Shown here: piece after piece, positions 25,806 to 38,872 of the stretch | Position numbering within the stretch: position 1 is the first letter of the stretch | Layout of the letters: every line of letters starts with the position of its first letter | Origin: Marchantia polymorpha subsp. ruderalis | Taxonomy: Eukaryota; Streptophyta; Marchantiopsida; Marchantiales; Marchantiaceae | DNA: 64,000 nt | Assembly: GCA_037833965.1 (NCBI GenBank) | Contig: AP031351.1 | Coordinates: 19,790,501 to 19,854,500 of the forward strand | Reading direction: 5' to 3' | Notes under the pieces: model-generated | What the model was told of the DNA's origin: nothing | Seen by the model: the letters and a program-made list of their open reading frames with translations, nothing else | Databases searched by the model: none | Program-made: the position numbers and the translations under genes

Positions 25806-28800
25806 ACATGACGCCGAAGCAGATATAGGATCGGGGATGGGCAAATAGTATCCTTCTGACGCCTTTGGGTTGACGTACGTTGGCCGATGTACGTTGCACT
25901 TGAAGCTCCTTGGTATTCCATCGATTTCATGCCCATCATTCATCTCACATGCTTTATGACATCAATTTAACATCATGCAGAAACATGTAACATGCATTAC
26001 ATATTTTGTAATTACTACTATGTATGAATCATCTTCATCGAATGTATTTGACCCAGCATCACTAAGGTCATTGTTTCTTTAGAACCATCTCAGTCGTATT
26101 TAATACTTAATATAAATATGCTAGAACTATCAATAAATGTTTTGTTTCAGTATGGAAGGTTGACATATTCATAAAAGAACAAGTCAATATTCAAAGTCCT
26201 AAATTCATGTAACTCCTACACTAAATAAAAAAGAAGATTGTATACGATTATACTTAGAGACTTTGTTCGTTGTAGCAGCACTCACCCTCCATCAAGAAAG
26301 ACGACTAATCATTGTTCGCAGATTCCAAACACGTCTCAAATGTGTAACTTTTGTACCCTTGAGTTTATACTGTAATTTCTATTTCTCCTTTGCGACGGAA
26401 ATTTAATCAATAAACTATTTTATGCAATACATACGAGATGTATTAATTAAATCATAAAATTTATTGTGAATCTGGAAGGATGAACGACTTTCTATTTGAT
26501 TTGTATTCATTTAAAAAAATTCTGCCAATTCTTATATTATTATGTCTCACGTAAGCTTCCTATACAGCAAAAGCTCTCATCCCTTCATACAAGCTTTACT
26601 TACATTGAATCTTTTTGACTCACACTAATAAATCTTTTATACAGGGAGGAGTATGACTTGGGTTGGCTAATGTGTATAGCATTTCAGTTTTGAGATTTAT
26701 TTATAAAATTGGTTGACTATTTTCAATGCAATTGATGATTGTTCACTTTGTTCATTAAAATCTATTTTATGACACGTGAGAATTTCTTCCATGGAAACAG
26801 CTCACCTATCCTTGTTACTAAATACGACTAGGATAAACATATGTTTTCTTTGAGATTATCGAATGATTTTTTTAAAATTGATGGATATCAATTCTAAACA
26901 GGACATATTTCTTAGACAACCATTACTTATTGCAGGATGAGCGAAAAGTGGAACCAAAAGGTGACAATTTTTCAACTATATGAATATGCTGAAAATTAAT
27001 TTCTTTGTTTTTTATTCTTTGACTTATATCAAAATATAGATCTAAATTTAGCAGTACCAAATCATAAAATGAACAGATTCAGTCAGAATTTTAATAAATT
27101 TTACATGATAATTAAAATGATAAAGATGGATTCATGCACATAGTATCTTTATGTATATCTAGCTTAATAATATTTACATATTAAAAAAATATAGGCAATT
27201 CAATGATAATAACAATTTTGCTGTATATAAATGTTCTATGTTTTAAGAAATCATCGTCTTATCTGATTATTATCTTATGTATCATGCGGAGTAACAATTT
27301 CTTAGAACAATAAATATATACTTTCTAATATATATTATACTACATGAAAGAAAAGAGTAACACTTCATGTAAACTTGTATGATATATTTTTGCATATGTT
27401 TTTATAGGTTGTTGAAGTCTACAACTGTAACTCCATATATCCTCAAAGCTAATAAAACAAATTGATTTTGCAAAATCTTGAGTTACAAAAAGGATGTTCT
27501 AACTATCAATTCCGTACTTTGCATTGTTTCATAGCTTAATCACAAGAGTATGCAAAATCTATAAATTGTGAAGTTGATTGTATGAAGTTCCATTATCCTA
27601 TCTTATTTCATAAATCTATCGATGATATCCAAAACAAGATGATAAAAAAGTGTACACTTTAAAAGGTAATGTAATACATTGCCTATAAGAGGTGTTCAGT
27701 TGCATCAATGCAATATATTGCAGGCAACTGAAATTGTTTGACTTTACAAGAGAAAGTCGCTGCACTAAAATCTTATTACCAATGGTGATGTAGATCAAAT
27801 ACAATAGAAAAAACAGTAGCTTGAAATTTTAAGGGTCCAATTACTGTAGATACATAATCCCCATGCCATTTGGAAACTTAAACATGTGATGGGACAACAC
27901 ATTACATGAATGTCATATAAACAAAAAGGGAAATTATAGATATGCATTCACAGAATCCGATAAAATTTTTTTTCTTTCAATTTATCTCCCAAGTACTCAC
28001 TTTGGAAAATATGATGCGCAAATATGTTGTATACCAGGGCAATTTTCTAATTCTTGATATCATATCGAAGCTACCCATAGAAGTCATCTTAGGGTTTAGC
28101 CAGTAGCCTGTCACCCAGATAAGCTGTAACGGAATGATGAAAGACAATGGACGGACTGGAACTTTAGGTTTTTCTTATCTACGGGACACATAACTAGATT
28201 GCAACGGACGGACGATTGAATGTCACAATAGCACTTTGCGTCTTGCACACAATATGCATGGAATATACCGAATCAAAGATCGACAGAATTAATCACATCC
28301 ACGTGATCCTTCAAAGATCATCTTGGTCGTTGGAGTTTATTTTGTTCAAGCTTGGGAGTGAAGAAGTGACGCCGAGTGCAATGGTTGAGGTGTTTATGTA
28401 GAGTAGAAACGGTACGGAGCACAATTCTCTCTCAATGTATTCTACAGCATCGAGTCTCGTTGTACAGTTGTTGTCGCCGAGAATGTTTAGGCATTTTTCT
28501 GAGAAAACTTGGTTCGATCGTCACAGGATGCTTTTCTCGACACCATCTACTAACCAGAAACATTGCAAACTTGCAATGAATCTGACTCGACGTGTTCGAC
28601 TTACTGCATCGCATTCTCTTTCCTCCCCTTAATACGGTAATCGTGAAGTTTCCTTCGATTGATGGCGTGCTATGAAGTTGTTTGCTAGAATGGCAAGAAG
28701 ATATCTCTTCTTGTTGCTGCTTTAGCTCCTAAGAATCAAGTTATCCTTCTAGAGCAGAGTGTAGTCTGTCATAGACTATGATGATTACATTATTTGCACT

Positions 28801-30520
28801 GTTATGTCACAAAGATACAAGCGAAAGATCCTCACCAAACAAAGACAACGAATGTAACTATCCCTCTCTTTCAAGAGCAGTTTGAGCTCTGATAAACAGT
28901 TGATGGGCAATGAGGCTTTCTAGTGACTTCTGTATTCTGCTTCGCAATAGAGTTTAGTCCCATGCCAGCGTCCTCTCTGCTTGACACCTATTTGCACAGT
29001 TGTAATATTTGGAATTACCTGATGCTGGAATCGAATTTTCGAAATATCTTGTCATTATATAATTAGATTTATTTATTATTCTGATTTCATTGGAGGAGTT
29101 TCGATGCTCTCGTTTGTTGTGTTGGTTCCGTTTGAGAATTCTATTGTTTTGCCTTTGTGTCTCACGGTCAAGTTTTTTCCCACTTTTTCTATTTAGGTAT
29201 TCAGGGGATTGCAAGTTGTGGAGGGCAACTATCAACCGATGGAAGAGTAGGGGAGAAGGCAGAGCCCCAGACATGAAGCGCGAGCACTTGGGGAAATCTC
29301 TTGAAAAGGTGCCCACATAGCTGTCGACTGGCCCGCAGGTGTGCGCTTGAGAAATCTTTGCACTTACCGGATACTCCACTCTTGTTCATCACTCTGCACT
29401 CCACCGATTATCAGGTCATCTGCTAAATGCGAGGTTTAAAGAACTGCATTGCCTATTTCAAGTTTTCACGAGATCCTACATCTGACACAGTGGTTATCTC
29501 CGTGGTTGTTAAGGCAAAGCCTTATGAAGGTCAGGTGCCCGCACAAGGCACCCTAGACCTCTTTATGGACTAAGCGTTGGATGCTAGTAGCACCGGTCAA
29601 AATCTGTGCGCACGTTAAATGTACCCTCATGATTTGTGCTTGGTCCTGCGTCCTAAACTTTTGGTGTCATCCATGTACGGCTTGGGGTATTCCCGTTTCT
29701 TTCTTTCTAAATTGCTTGGCTCCCCTCCTCAAGTTCAGATCGGTCATTGGTCGAGAGATTAAAAGACAACAATTTCTGACTGCTTCCAACGGAGATATGA
29801 AGATGGGGCCATACTTCTGTTGCTGTTCGTTGCTCGACTGGGCATGTCAACATCCGGGAATTTTTCCGGACTTTGGTCGACCTCATCAAGCAAGGAACCA
29901 ATTGTTTTTTGGTCACCGGCATTTAGCCGGCGGGCACGATATTCCGAACAACGTGTAGGTCTGGTTAAAGCGAGGGTCAGGTCAATGCTTCACGTGTCCA
30001 AGAGAGATCGAAGGTTGATTTTTGCATCCTGGTATTGGCAGCCTACTGCCGTTGCGATTCGTAACTTTCATTGATCTTGCATGAAAATCCTTGGACGCAT
30101 CATTCATGTGAACAAGAACTCCATACCTGCGGCTAGGATCGGTAGCCGATCGTAGCCGAACGTATGGAGTCCGTCGTAGAAATTTTTATACAGGCAGGAG
30201 GAGACTGTCATGACATAGATGCCTTGCTCTTACTTTCAGTATGAATGCCATCCATCTTTCAGCATGCATGGGAAGATGCTATGACATTCCTTTCTTTCTT
30301 TGGCAACTGATAGAATTTACTTGTGCTCCAGCAGCGGGCAGGCCGAACTCACCCAGAGGTCGACCCAGTCAACAGGGCTGGAGGTCTGGACGCGTGTCAT
30401 GATGTGAGTGTGCAGTAGACAGTATATGTGGCACCGAGACCCGTTTAATCCGTCCGATCGGTGATCCTAGTGTGGCTCATTCTGACTGGCTTTCGAACGT
30501 ATGTCCATGGCAACATATAG

Positions 30521-30530
30521 TAAACCCTAA
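30521..30530 (+). promoter_or_regulatory. Telo-box-like AAACCCTAA motif upstream of the SWIB gene
   Basis: One AAACCCTAA (telo-box) lies about 0.9 kb before the SWIB start codon. In plants such boxes occur in promoters of growth-related genes and can recruit chromatin factors. A single copy this far upstream is weak evidence for a role. Confidence 0.3.
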
Positions 30531-31448
30531 AGAGACGACAGAAGAGAGAAGAAATATAAGCCATGACGACCATGGGGAGGAGCAGGGCCGGACTCAGAAG
30601 GACGGAAGGAATGATGGCATACGGTACAGCATGTCTACGCTCTATCATACCATCCCCGAGGGAAGCAGGGATGGAAGGAAAAGGTTAGCGCAGGCGACGA
30701 AGGATTTTCCGAGTCCCAGGAGGAACGCAGTCCTGGTCCAGTCTGCAGCGCCCGAGAGGACTGGAAGGACGAAGTCAGAGCGGAGGCGAGGAGCGCTGTG
30801 AGGAGCCTGAGCCTGAGGACTCAAGAGCAGAAGCAGAGACAGCGAGGGGTGGAGAGGAGTCTGCGCCTATGAGGGGAGTTCAAGGACGGACGGGAGTGCG
30901 CGTGTGCGCGCGCATTGCCACCATCTTTGTGGGCAATCCAGTGAAAGGAGTGGGAGCTGAGGATTGAGGCTCCCCCCACCTTCCTTCAGGGTCCGGTGCT
31001 TAATAAGGGAAGGGGTGCCGAGGGCGCTTGGCCAAGCCGATGGCGGCGGGGGTTTTAGTTTGGAGGAGGAAGAATGTGGCGAGGGAAGAAGAAGGGGAAT
31101 TGGTAGAGCGACCCGGAACCAGAACCAGAATACGCCAGCAGAATTACTTCTTCTTGGTTCTGGGACATGGAAGGTAATGCGAGTCTGGTGCAAGATGATG
31201 CAGGGTCCCAGGTGTACGTGAGCAAGAGGGGAGGACGTTGGAGTCCTCGGACCAGACAGTAGGAACTGAATGAGTGAGAGCGTAGCAAGTGAGGGCGAGA
31301 GAAGTGAGAAAGGTGACCAAACATCTCCAGCGTGAGTGTTGAGTTGGTCAATTTTGGCTCTATGATGGAGGATTCGAGAGGGAGGGTCTGAAGGCGGTAT
31401 AGTTCCGGCAGTCCTTTAGGCTGAAGGCAGCCATTTCAGGGGAGGAAG

Positions 31449-34400
31449 ATGGTTTCGGATGCTGACATTGTGAGGCGTCTCGCCAGCTTTCTTCGAAAAG
31501 CCGATCTTTCCACGACGACAACTGGCGTTGTCCGCAAGCATCTTGAGAAGGAATTGGGTGTAGATCTCACTGACAGGAAGTCATTTATTCGGGAACAAGT
31601 TGATTTATTTCTGGAAAAACAGCGGCAAGAAGAAGCAGACGAAGAAGAAGCACAAGAGCAGAAGGAGTCCAGAGTGACAAGTGAAGACGTTGCCCAAGAC
31701 GGAGAAGAGCAGGAGGAGGAAGAAGAAGAAGAAGAGGAAGAAGAAGAGCAGGAAGAGGAGAAGCCAACGAGAAGGACCAGACAGTCCCACGCTGAACCAG
31801 ATTCCAAAAGATTCAAAGCTAAGATCGACCGAGCCATTAAAGCTAGGTGAATACACGTCACTTTCCTCGTCACTTTTGAGCAGCTGAATTCTTCCTTGTG
31901 CATGACACAGGCATGCTGGCAATGAAACATGTCTTCTCTGAGCTGGACAGCACAAGCGAGGATTGATTAAAGAAGGTCAGCTTCATTTGGCTACTAACAG
32001 AGACTGACCGTTGAATCGTTAAGCTCTAGGGTTTTTCCCCTATTTTTCCTCTTCTTTGAAGGAACGCATTCCAGTATCATTGTGGACACTTTCATGCGTG
32101 GGTTATTTTTTATTATACTGGACCGATATTTGCATGATCATGTCCAGTATTTTCTGTCGTCATTTGGGAATTGGACAGAATCTATTTCTTGGAAGGTTAC
32201 TCCCCCGCATGTAGTTTTGGACGCCCTGACATAGCCATTTGACCAAATATCTTTGCGGGCACTTGAATCCCTTCTGATCATCAAGGTAACCAACCTGTGT
32301 TTGGAATGTTGACAACGCTTATCTTTCAATTTAAATTTACCTTTGTTAGAAATTTGACACATTGAGTACCATAGTACGAACGAGGTGGAAGGAACGAAAT
32401 AATCTATAGCACCTAGGGACTCTGAATTAAGTGGATGTGATTTGAGATTTCATGTAATCTGCCAGTAACTTTCTATTATAATTTGAAGTTATTTGGAGTT
32501 TTAATGAAAATTAGATGATATAGCTGACCGCAAGGATTTTGTTACTCTTCAGTTCATATGTAAGACTGAGTTTTATTTGTTGTCAGCTGTCTCATGAATT
32601 TAACCTCTTAATCTATACCTTCGTTCTTCCAAGAGCTAGTCAGTAGTTCAAGCGACCTTTACTGGTTCAATTTCATGAAAACAGCTAGGGACATGGATGT
32701 GGGACACGTTTGCTGCATATTCCAAAGTATTCCAAACTTCTGTATTATGCTTGTCCAATTCTGGTCATTACCTCAGCGTTTACTTTGTGTAACTTACATT
32801 GGTAGACTCTAGTCCTACATTGTAAACAGAGGAATAAATGTAAGTTACATACACAGAACTTGAAGAAAGGGCTTTCGTACATGCCACTAAAGTATAACAG
32901 ATAGCGTAGTAAGGTCTTTCAGAGGTCTGGATATGAGGCATATCATGATGAAATCTGCCGGCTGACATGAAGTCGAAGAATGTCTTGAGATTGATTGATC
33001 AACCTAGACTTGGTAAATGTTGATTGTGGAAATGTACTTGCTGGTCGATGCTCGCCATTAGTTACTTCACGTTAAGTAAGTTCAACGTCAATATTCGTAC
33101 ACTGTTCATTCCTTTTTCTGTCCTGATCTCTTTCTTACTGTTGAATGGTTTTGCTTTTTTGTTTGATGTACCACTTGCACTAAATTGCATACACCTGATG
33201 TTTGACTTGGAAATTTAGAATGTGGTATAATGAATATGGTGCCTGTCTTGTCATGTTCGGAGGATCTCTTATTTTTCTCATTTCTCTTATGTCTTTTCAT
33301 GGGATGTTTTTCTTGTCTCAGTCTACCTAAAGAGAAGAAAAAACGAGCCGGCGGTGGCGGGGGTCTGAATAAAGTTTGTGGGCTCTCACCTGAGCTACAA
33401 GCAATAATTGGGGAGGCAGAATTGCCCAGAACTCAGGTACCGAACTACTCAAAGCTTGACAGCTGTTTTCGTCTGAGGTAATGGTACTTGTTCAAATTTT
33501 TTTAATTGATGTTCATGGCTCATTCCAGGTGGTGAAGCAGCTTTGGGTATATATTCGGGAAAAGGAACTACAAGACCCCGACAACAAGAGGAAGATTCTT
33601 TGTAACGATGAGCTACGAGGGTTGTTCGGTGTGGACTCCACAGACATCTTCAAAATGAACAAGCTCTTGTCTAGACACATCTGGCCTCTAGATAAAGCAG
33701 CCTCAGGTGATTAAACGTTGCTTTAACTCATGTCATACTTCTGCTGGCGGAATATTGCTCTTATTCTTACAATGTACATATCTTGTCACATACATTCTTC
33801 TTCAAGTGCTAGAGTTGCGACGGTCTGGCACAAAATTCTCTCTTGATATCTTGTAGAGTACGTGGTAAGTGGTCTTGTGCACTGATTACATTGACTGTTT
33901 GCTCAACCTCGTGTATAAGTTGCCATATGTTTTAATTCTTTCTTCGTGTTATTGTACTTTTGTCTTGTATATGTGTTTTACGTATACTCAGTTTATATAG
34001 AAAGATGAGTATTTGATTCCCGATGTTATCTTTTTTTGATTTCGGACGAGGATGATGTTTTTGGTAATATATATGTTCTCAACTGAATTGCGGTATACAC
34101 GAATGTACATCGTTATGATATCACAAGATACCAGTCATAGACAGTACCTCTTTCAAAACAAGAACAAGAACATATTTGGAAACTCTGAAGCCTTGATAGC
34201 TTTACATTCTTGTACGCCTTTGATGTTCTTTGTCAGACGATTTCCAAGGAGTAGGTCGTAATTCCAAAAGTAGGATGCGCTCTCTCTGGAATGTTCCTTT
34301 CCTTACCAACAATTATCCGTTTTACTTCAAAATCACTTTTCTTCGTATCGTTTTGTGGATCTTCTGCTAATATTTTTGATAGATGTGTCTAAATCGTACC

Positions 34401-36360
34401 CGTTAACATCTATTTGTATATAACAATCGGGTGTTTGGAGTCTGCTCGTTTAATCACAATTTAAACCGTTCACAGATTGTTTGTGCGAACTTTGTGTTCT
34501 TTGAAAAATGTCTGTTTGATACATGGGGTTCGAACTGGAACATAACTTATAAGTAGTTTCGGGATGAACTTTATGTAATCATTACGGCTTAAGTGGGCAC
34601 AGCTATCTATAAGAAGGAATGGCTTTTTTTTACGTTCTGATTTGGCAGTGCAGGAGGGTAGGAAGGAGTTGAGGTTCATAGAGAAGAGGAATTTCAATTA
34701 CATCAGATAGGAGCAGTGGACATCGGATTGGGGACACTGCATGGATTTGTGTAATATGGATTTTGAAGCTTACATCCACCTTTGAGGCAATTCACTTATT
34801 CTCGTAGGGTTACTTTCCTCATGTAATCAACTCATAGTACCACATTCAGAACACATAAACTTTGGGTTGATCACACGATTCAAGCTCACAGTTCATCCAC
34901 CGCCCTTTGATGTCTTCTACTGCTCTTCATTTTAATGGGTGGTCACAATTATCTTTTTCATATCTATCGCCGTTTTCCAGCTGCATTTCAAAATTGTGTT
35001 AACTCTTAATCTCCTGGATACTTACGTAAGCCCAACTAACCAATTAACATTCCCAACAATGATGCTGTGTTATAGTTTTCTGGTCGAAAGGGCTTTTAAA
35101 CTGGGTCGATAGCACTTTGGGTCAATTCTGTCGTACTTTTAGATATTAAGCAATTTGCTTCCGCGCTCCTGCAAGTTTTGCAAAGCTTGCAGTGCGTGTT
35201 CTCTATTTTTCGTCGACTTTTTCTTGTCCACTTTTTCCAGTCCCAGTGCAACAATTCCTCTTCTGTTAAGTTGTAAGCCTAAGCTGACTTGATATTTACA
35301 CTGCATATTCCCGTCTGGTTCCACTGATTCCATCATGCATGTAGATGCAGTGGGGGCCAGATACAAGCCTTCATTCACACTTGAGTCTGATTTCTAACCC
35401 TCACCTTGAAGAACTGGGTGGTTCTTCTCACGAAATCAACTATCAGTAATGAGTGCTCTTTCATCGACTGGACTCTAACCTCTGAATACTGCGATTTGTT
35501 TGCGTACCTTTTTCCATATTTTACTGGTATACTGGTTACATATTCTCGTCATCTTCAATGTCCTTCTAATGTTGGTGTGGACGATTATATTGACCTGTAA
35601 GTAATAATGTTGTGAAGCTGAGGTTTTTTCTCGATCTGATCATAATCCCACGTCCTATTTTGAGCAGGTGAAGAAGATCGGAAGGTAAAAAAGCAGAAGA
35701 CGGAGAAACCTCCCGCTGAAAGGCCAAAGACGGAGAAGAAGGAGGATGTAAAACCGAAAATCGAGAAAAAGGACAGCGGAAGGGGACGCGGGAATGGACT
35801 TTCTCCCTTATCAGAAAAACTTATTGAGTTTCTAGGGACGGACGAAACAGAAATGGCCCAGACCGATGTGGTGAAACACATCTGGGATTATATTGGGGAT
35901 CATCACTTACAGGTAATTCACTCCTACCACTGCCACTATGTTAATCACGATGGTTTTCTGTTAACAGCGTGTGTTTCGAGAGAAGCGTTGTTATATCTGA
36001 TTCTTTGTTTTTTATTCATTTGGTTGGTTGCCTCATTTGCAAGTGTAGAGGTTGTTTAGGTCTTACCTACATAGCAGTATTATGCACTGCTTATTACTGT
36101 AAGTTTACGATACAGGTCGCGGAAGATTCTGTAAGAAGCTAGCAAACGCGGACATTTTCCAGACATGTCAGCCAAACCGAAGTGCTGTGCTATTCGACAC
36201 TTTTATGACACTACATGTTATTGTTCTTATCATGTGAATGCAGGACGCTGCAGACAAAAGAACCATTATTTGTGATGAGAAGCTTCAGGACCTTTTTGGA
36301 TGTGATACATTTGTGGGTTTTGCCCTTACAAAGCTTATAGCTCCTCACCTCAAAGGATAA
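31449..36360 (+). CDS. DEK_C and double-SWIB domain chromatin protein
   Basis: Five exons: 31449-31846, 33322-33436, 33529-33706, 35668-35912, 36244-36360. All introns are GT-AG and the phases join into 350 residues plus stop. The order is: a DEK_C domain (residues 1-55, starting MVSDADIVRRLASFLRKADL); a Glu-rich acidic tract (about 58-105); a basic KEKKKR plus glycine linker; SWIB domain 1 (about 147-225, with LSPELQAIIG, DNKRKILC and MNKLLSRHIWPL); a Lys/Glu-rich linker; and SWIB domain 2 (about 273-350, with DVVKHIWDYI and DKRTIICDEKLQDLFG). This architecture matches a small plant family (Arabidopsis At1g49520, At3g19080, At4g22360). SWIB domains are related to BAF60/SMARCD subunits of chromatin remodellers and to MDM2; DEK_C binds DNA. 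A nuclear chromatin role is inferred. The Glu tract is coded by GAA/GAG repeats and may vary in length. Introns 1 and 3 are long (1,475 and 1,961 bases). Confidence 0.92.
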
Positions 36361-38872
36361 AGTTTACCCTCCACAGTTTTTAGGCAGGACCAGGAGCTCA
36401 TGATTGTTACAAAGCACTCTGCAGTCACAATACAGAGTTAGAATCGAATGAAGAACAAAGGAATCTTCAGTCAGGGAACATAGTTAGATATCAAAGAGGA
36501 AAATTTTCCGCGCTTTGAGGTTTATGTGCAGTCTGGTGAGACACGTCGAGGATATAGTCGCCCACTCAGACGCTGAAACCCAGAAGTTTCTGCTGTTGCG
36601 GCGCCTCTTGCTCCAAGAGACACAAGATTTTAGATACCGACTGAAAGAGGGCTTGCACATTTCTCTGGCGATTAATACCTGTTGGCAACCTCAAAGCAGT
36701 GCCATGAAGTCACAAGAAGCACAGGGAGAGATGTTTCTGTGCTTCAGTTCGGATTATCTGAATCCTAGTACTTTTCTGCAGCCTGGTATAACGTGGTCTT
36801 GTTTCTTTTGAGAGTCCGCAGTACAGGTATCTCTATCCTTGTTTGTGTTCATAGGGAGATCTGTACATCTGGTGGCTGGATGTGCGACCAATTTTGTCAG
36901 ACGTGAGATGGCCTGAGCATCTTGACGAATTCACTCAGGCAGCAGTTGCCTCAGTCGGATGTTTTCTCCACGCAAGGGAAATTCCATCCAAAATTATGCG
37001 GCCATGTCCGTCGTCGCAGCTTTTCAGACTGCGCGACCTCTTGCAGAAAGAGAGGGTCTGAAAGTTTTAAAATTGTTCACGTCAAGAATGCTGTTTCAGT
37101 GTCTTCTACACCTCCTGTTTCTTTCGAATGCCTGTGATCTGTGTCAGAACCTTTGCAAGTACGCAGTGTCTATGGCAGATGTTTTGGATTCTGTGGAGAC
37201 TTCTCAAGAGACTTCGTAATTCAGTCCGCCTTCAGTTTCCTCATCTTGATATGCAAACTGAATGCCGTCTTGACCAGAACTATGTAAGGGAGTCCCAGTT
37301 TTGGGGCATGTCGTTTAGTTGTCTGAGAAAACTGTTGCGCAAGGCGAATATTGCATCTGGTAAGGTTTGAGCTTCAGATTCTTAGTCTCCGCCTTGCATT
37401 ATTTCCGTCTTTGCAGCTACAAGGGATTGTTTCGAGGAGCGGAATTGCTGAACAGGCTCATTTGGAATGAAAATCTATATGTTTGTCAAATTTCTCTAAC
37501 GCTCGAACTTTGGTACAGGGAGCAGTCTGTGGTTGCAGCCTGTTACAAGTCTTCGAAGAATGCTGAAATGGTTTGTGGAGAAAGAGTCCATCAGCGTCAC
37601 TAAGTAGGTTTGGAGTCAACCAATATCATCCTGTGTCGTAGAAACAGCGGACAGAATGTGAGCAAACTGTAGCTGTAACAGCTCTGTGCTTAAAATGGTG
37701 CCTATTTCTTCATTGTGACACGCCTTCCACCAATACGCAACTATTCTGAAGCTTGTGATGTGAATGGGCTTTATTGTGCTGGTATACACTCGCATCAACT
37801 TACGGCTCATCCCTTCCTACCTTGTTCCGATTGCCCTAACCTGAAGAAAAGACATGAGAACCAGCCTACTTATCATGCGATGGTGAATAACAGAGGCCGA
37901 AGGTCCAGTGAAGTGATTGCCCGAATGTCTGGTGCTTGAACTAGACCGTATGTCCTTTCGTATTGCTGTGCACATAAAGTTTTGTGATCTTCTTTGTGTC
38001 TGTTACATTTGTTGTTGATGAGGAGATTGGGAATGAATGTTGTGTCGATTCGGGGTCGCGTGCGTTATAGCATGTACTAAGTGGCTGTCTTAAAAGCTCT
38101 TCACCTGTCACCCCGATAGAATTTCGTCAGTGTTGGTACCAAGTTCGTGCCTACTTTGAAGCAACTCTTTGCGGAAGGACATGATAACCTCTTGCTATTT
38201 TTCTACAGTCTTTTGAGACAAATTAAATAAGGTTCTAATATCTTTCACCCTTAACTGGACACGAAAATGGTCATACGTAGGAACAAATGTGCGTACGTTA
38301 TGAAGGGAAGTGAAGCTGACCAAACCAATATTTCTCAGGACGTAAAACTTCGAAAGGAGACAAAACGAGCTTGCGAACGCGGACGAAGAATCATTTTACA
38401 AATTCAAAAATTCAAAAATTGCAAACGACAGCCGGAAAATATAATTAGAACAATCTATCCTGTGCTAGACGAAAAAGTCATTTATTTGACACATGGAAAG
38501 AAGCTCATGAGAGGATTGAGTAGATTACCATCAAAATCATGATGATATAAATGAAAGTGAAATTACGATTTTTCAGCATAGTACAGAGCAATGAAGTAAT
38601 GATAGAACCGCTATTGGCCGCGACTGTAACTCTTCGCTTTCAAATATGTACACTTGGGTTTCTGAACCCTTGACATCTTGGTAGTATGAGTGAAACGAGG
38701 AAATGCTCCAACACTTCCATAAAAAAGTATGACCATAGTATCAACCTGGATTGCCGCTCCATGCGGTCATTCTCCACAGCTGATACTGCAATCAAGATAC
38801 TCGTACCATTACAACAATACCACTGTGCAAGCCAAAGTGTTTAATGTAGCCAAATTTTGATCAGCTTATGAA
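36361..38872. other. Convergent 3' flanks, no gene seen
   Basis: The 2.5 kb between the stop codon of the SWIB gene (plus strand) and that of the GT29 gene (minus strand). Composition is genic, but the open frames are short, unlinked by splice phase and unlike any family I know. It probably holds the 3' untranslated regions of both convergent genes. A spliced non-coding RNA cannot be ruled out. Confidence 0.5.

Larger units (their letters stand above)
21804..31448. other. Long intergenic region between the SAC and SWIB genes
   Basis: No gene is supported across 9.6 kb. Composition alternates: the 3' flank of the SAC gene to about 22.7 kb; an AT-rich stretch from 22.7 to 23.9 kb that starts with a T16 run; a mixed to GC-rich block from 24.0 to 25.9 kb; AT-rich sequence from 26.0 to 28.0 kb; then mixed sequence. 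From about 30.5 kb it becomes purine-rich on the plus strand. That part probably includes the promoter and 5' leader of the downstream SWIB gene. Open frames in the GC-rich parts overlap on both strands and match no family I know. Confidence 0.5.

Noticed and set aside
24747-25943. Overlapping frames of 120-163 residues
   Set aside because: They lie on both strands over a GC-rich repeat-bearing block and show no conserved motif.
31436-31955. Serine- and leucine-rich minus-strand frames (up to 164 residues)
   Set aside because: They are the antisense shadow of the GAA/GAG acidic exon of the SWIB gene.
34525-34535. GGTTCGAAC motif resembling a tRNA B box (another near 48381)
   Set aside because: No matching A box, acceptor stem or anticodon arm could be arranged around either motif.
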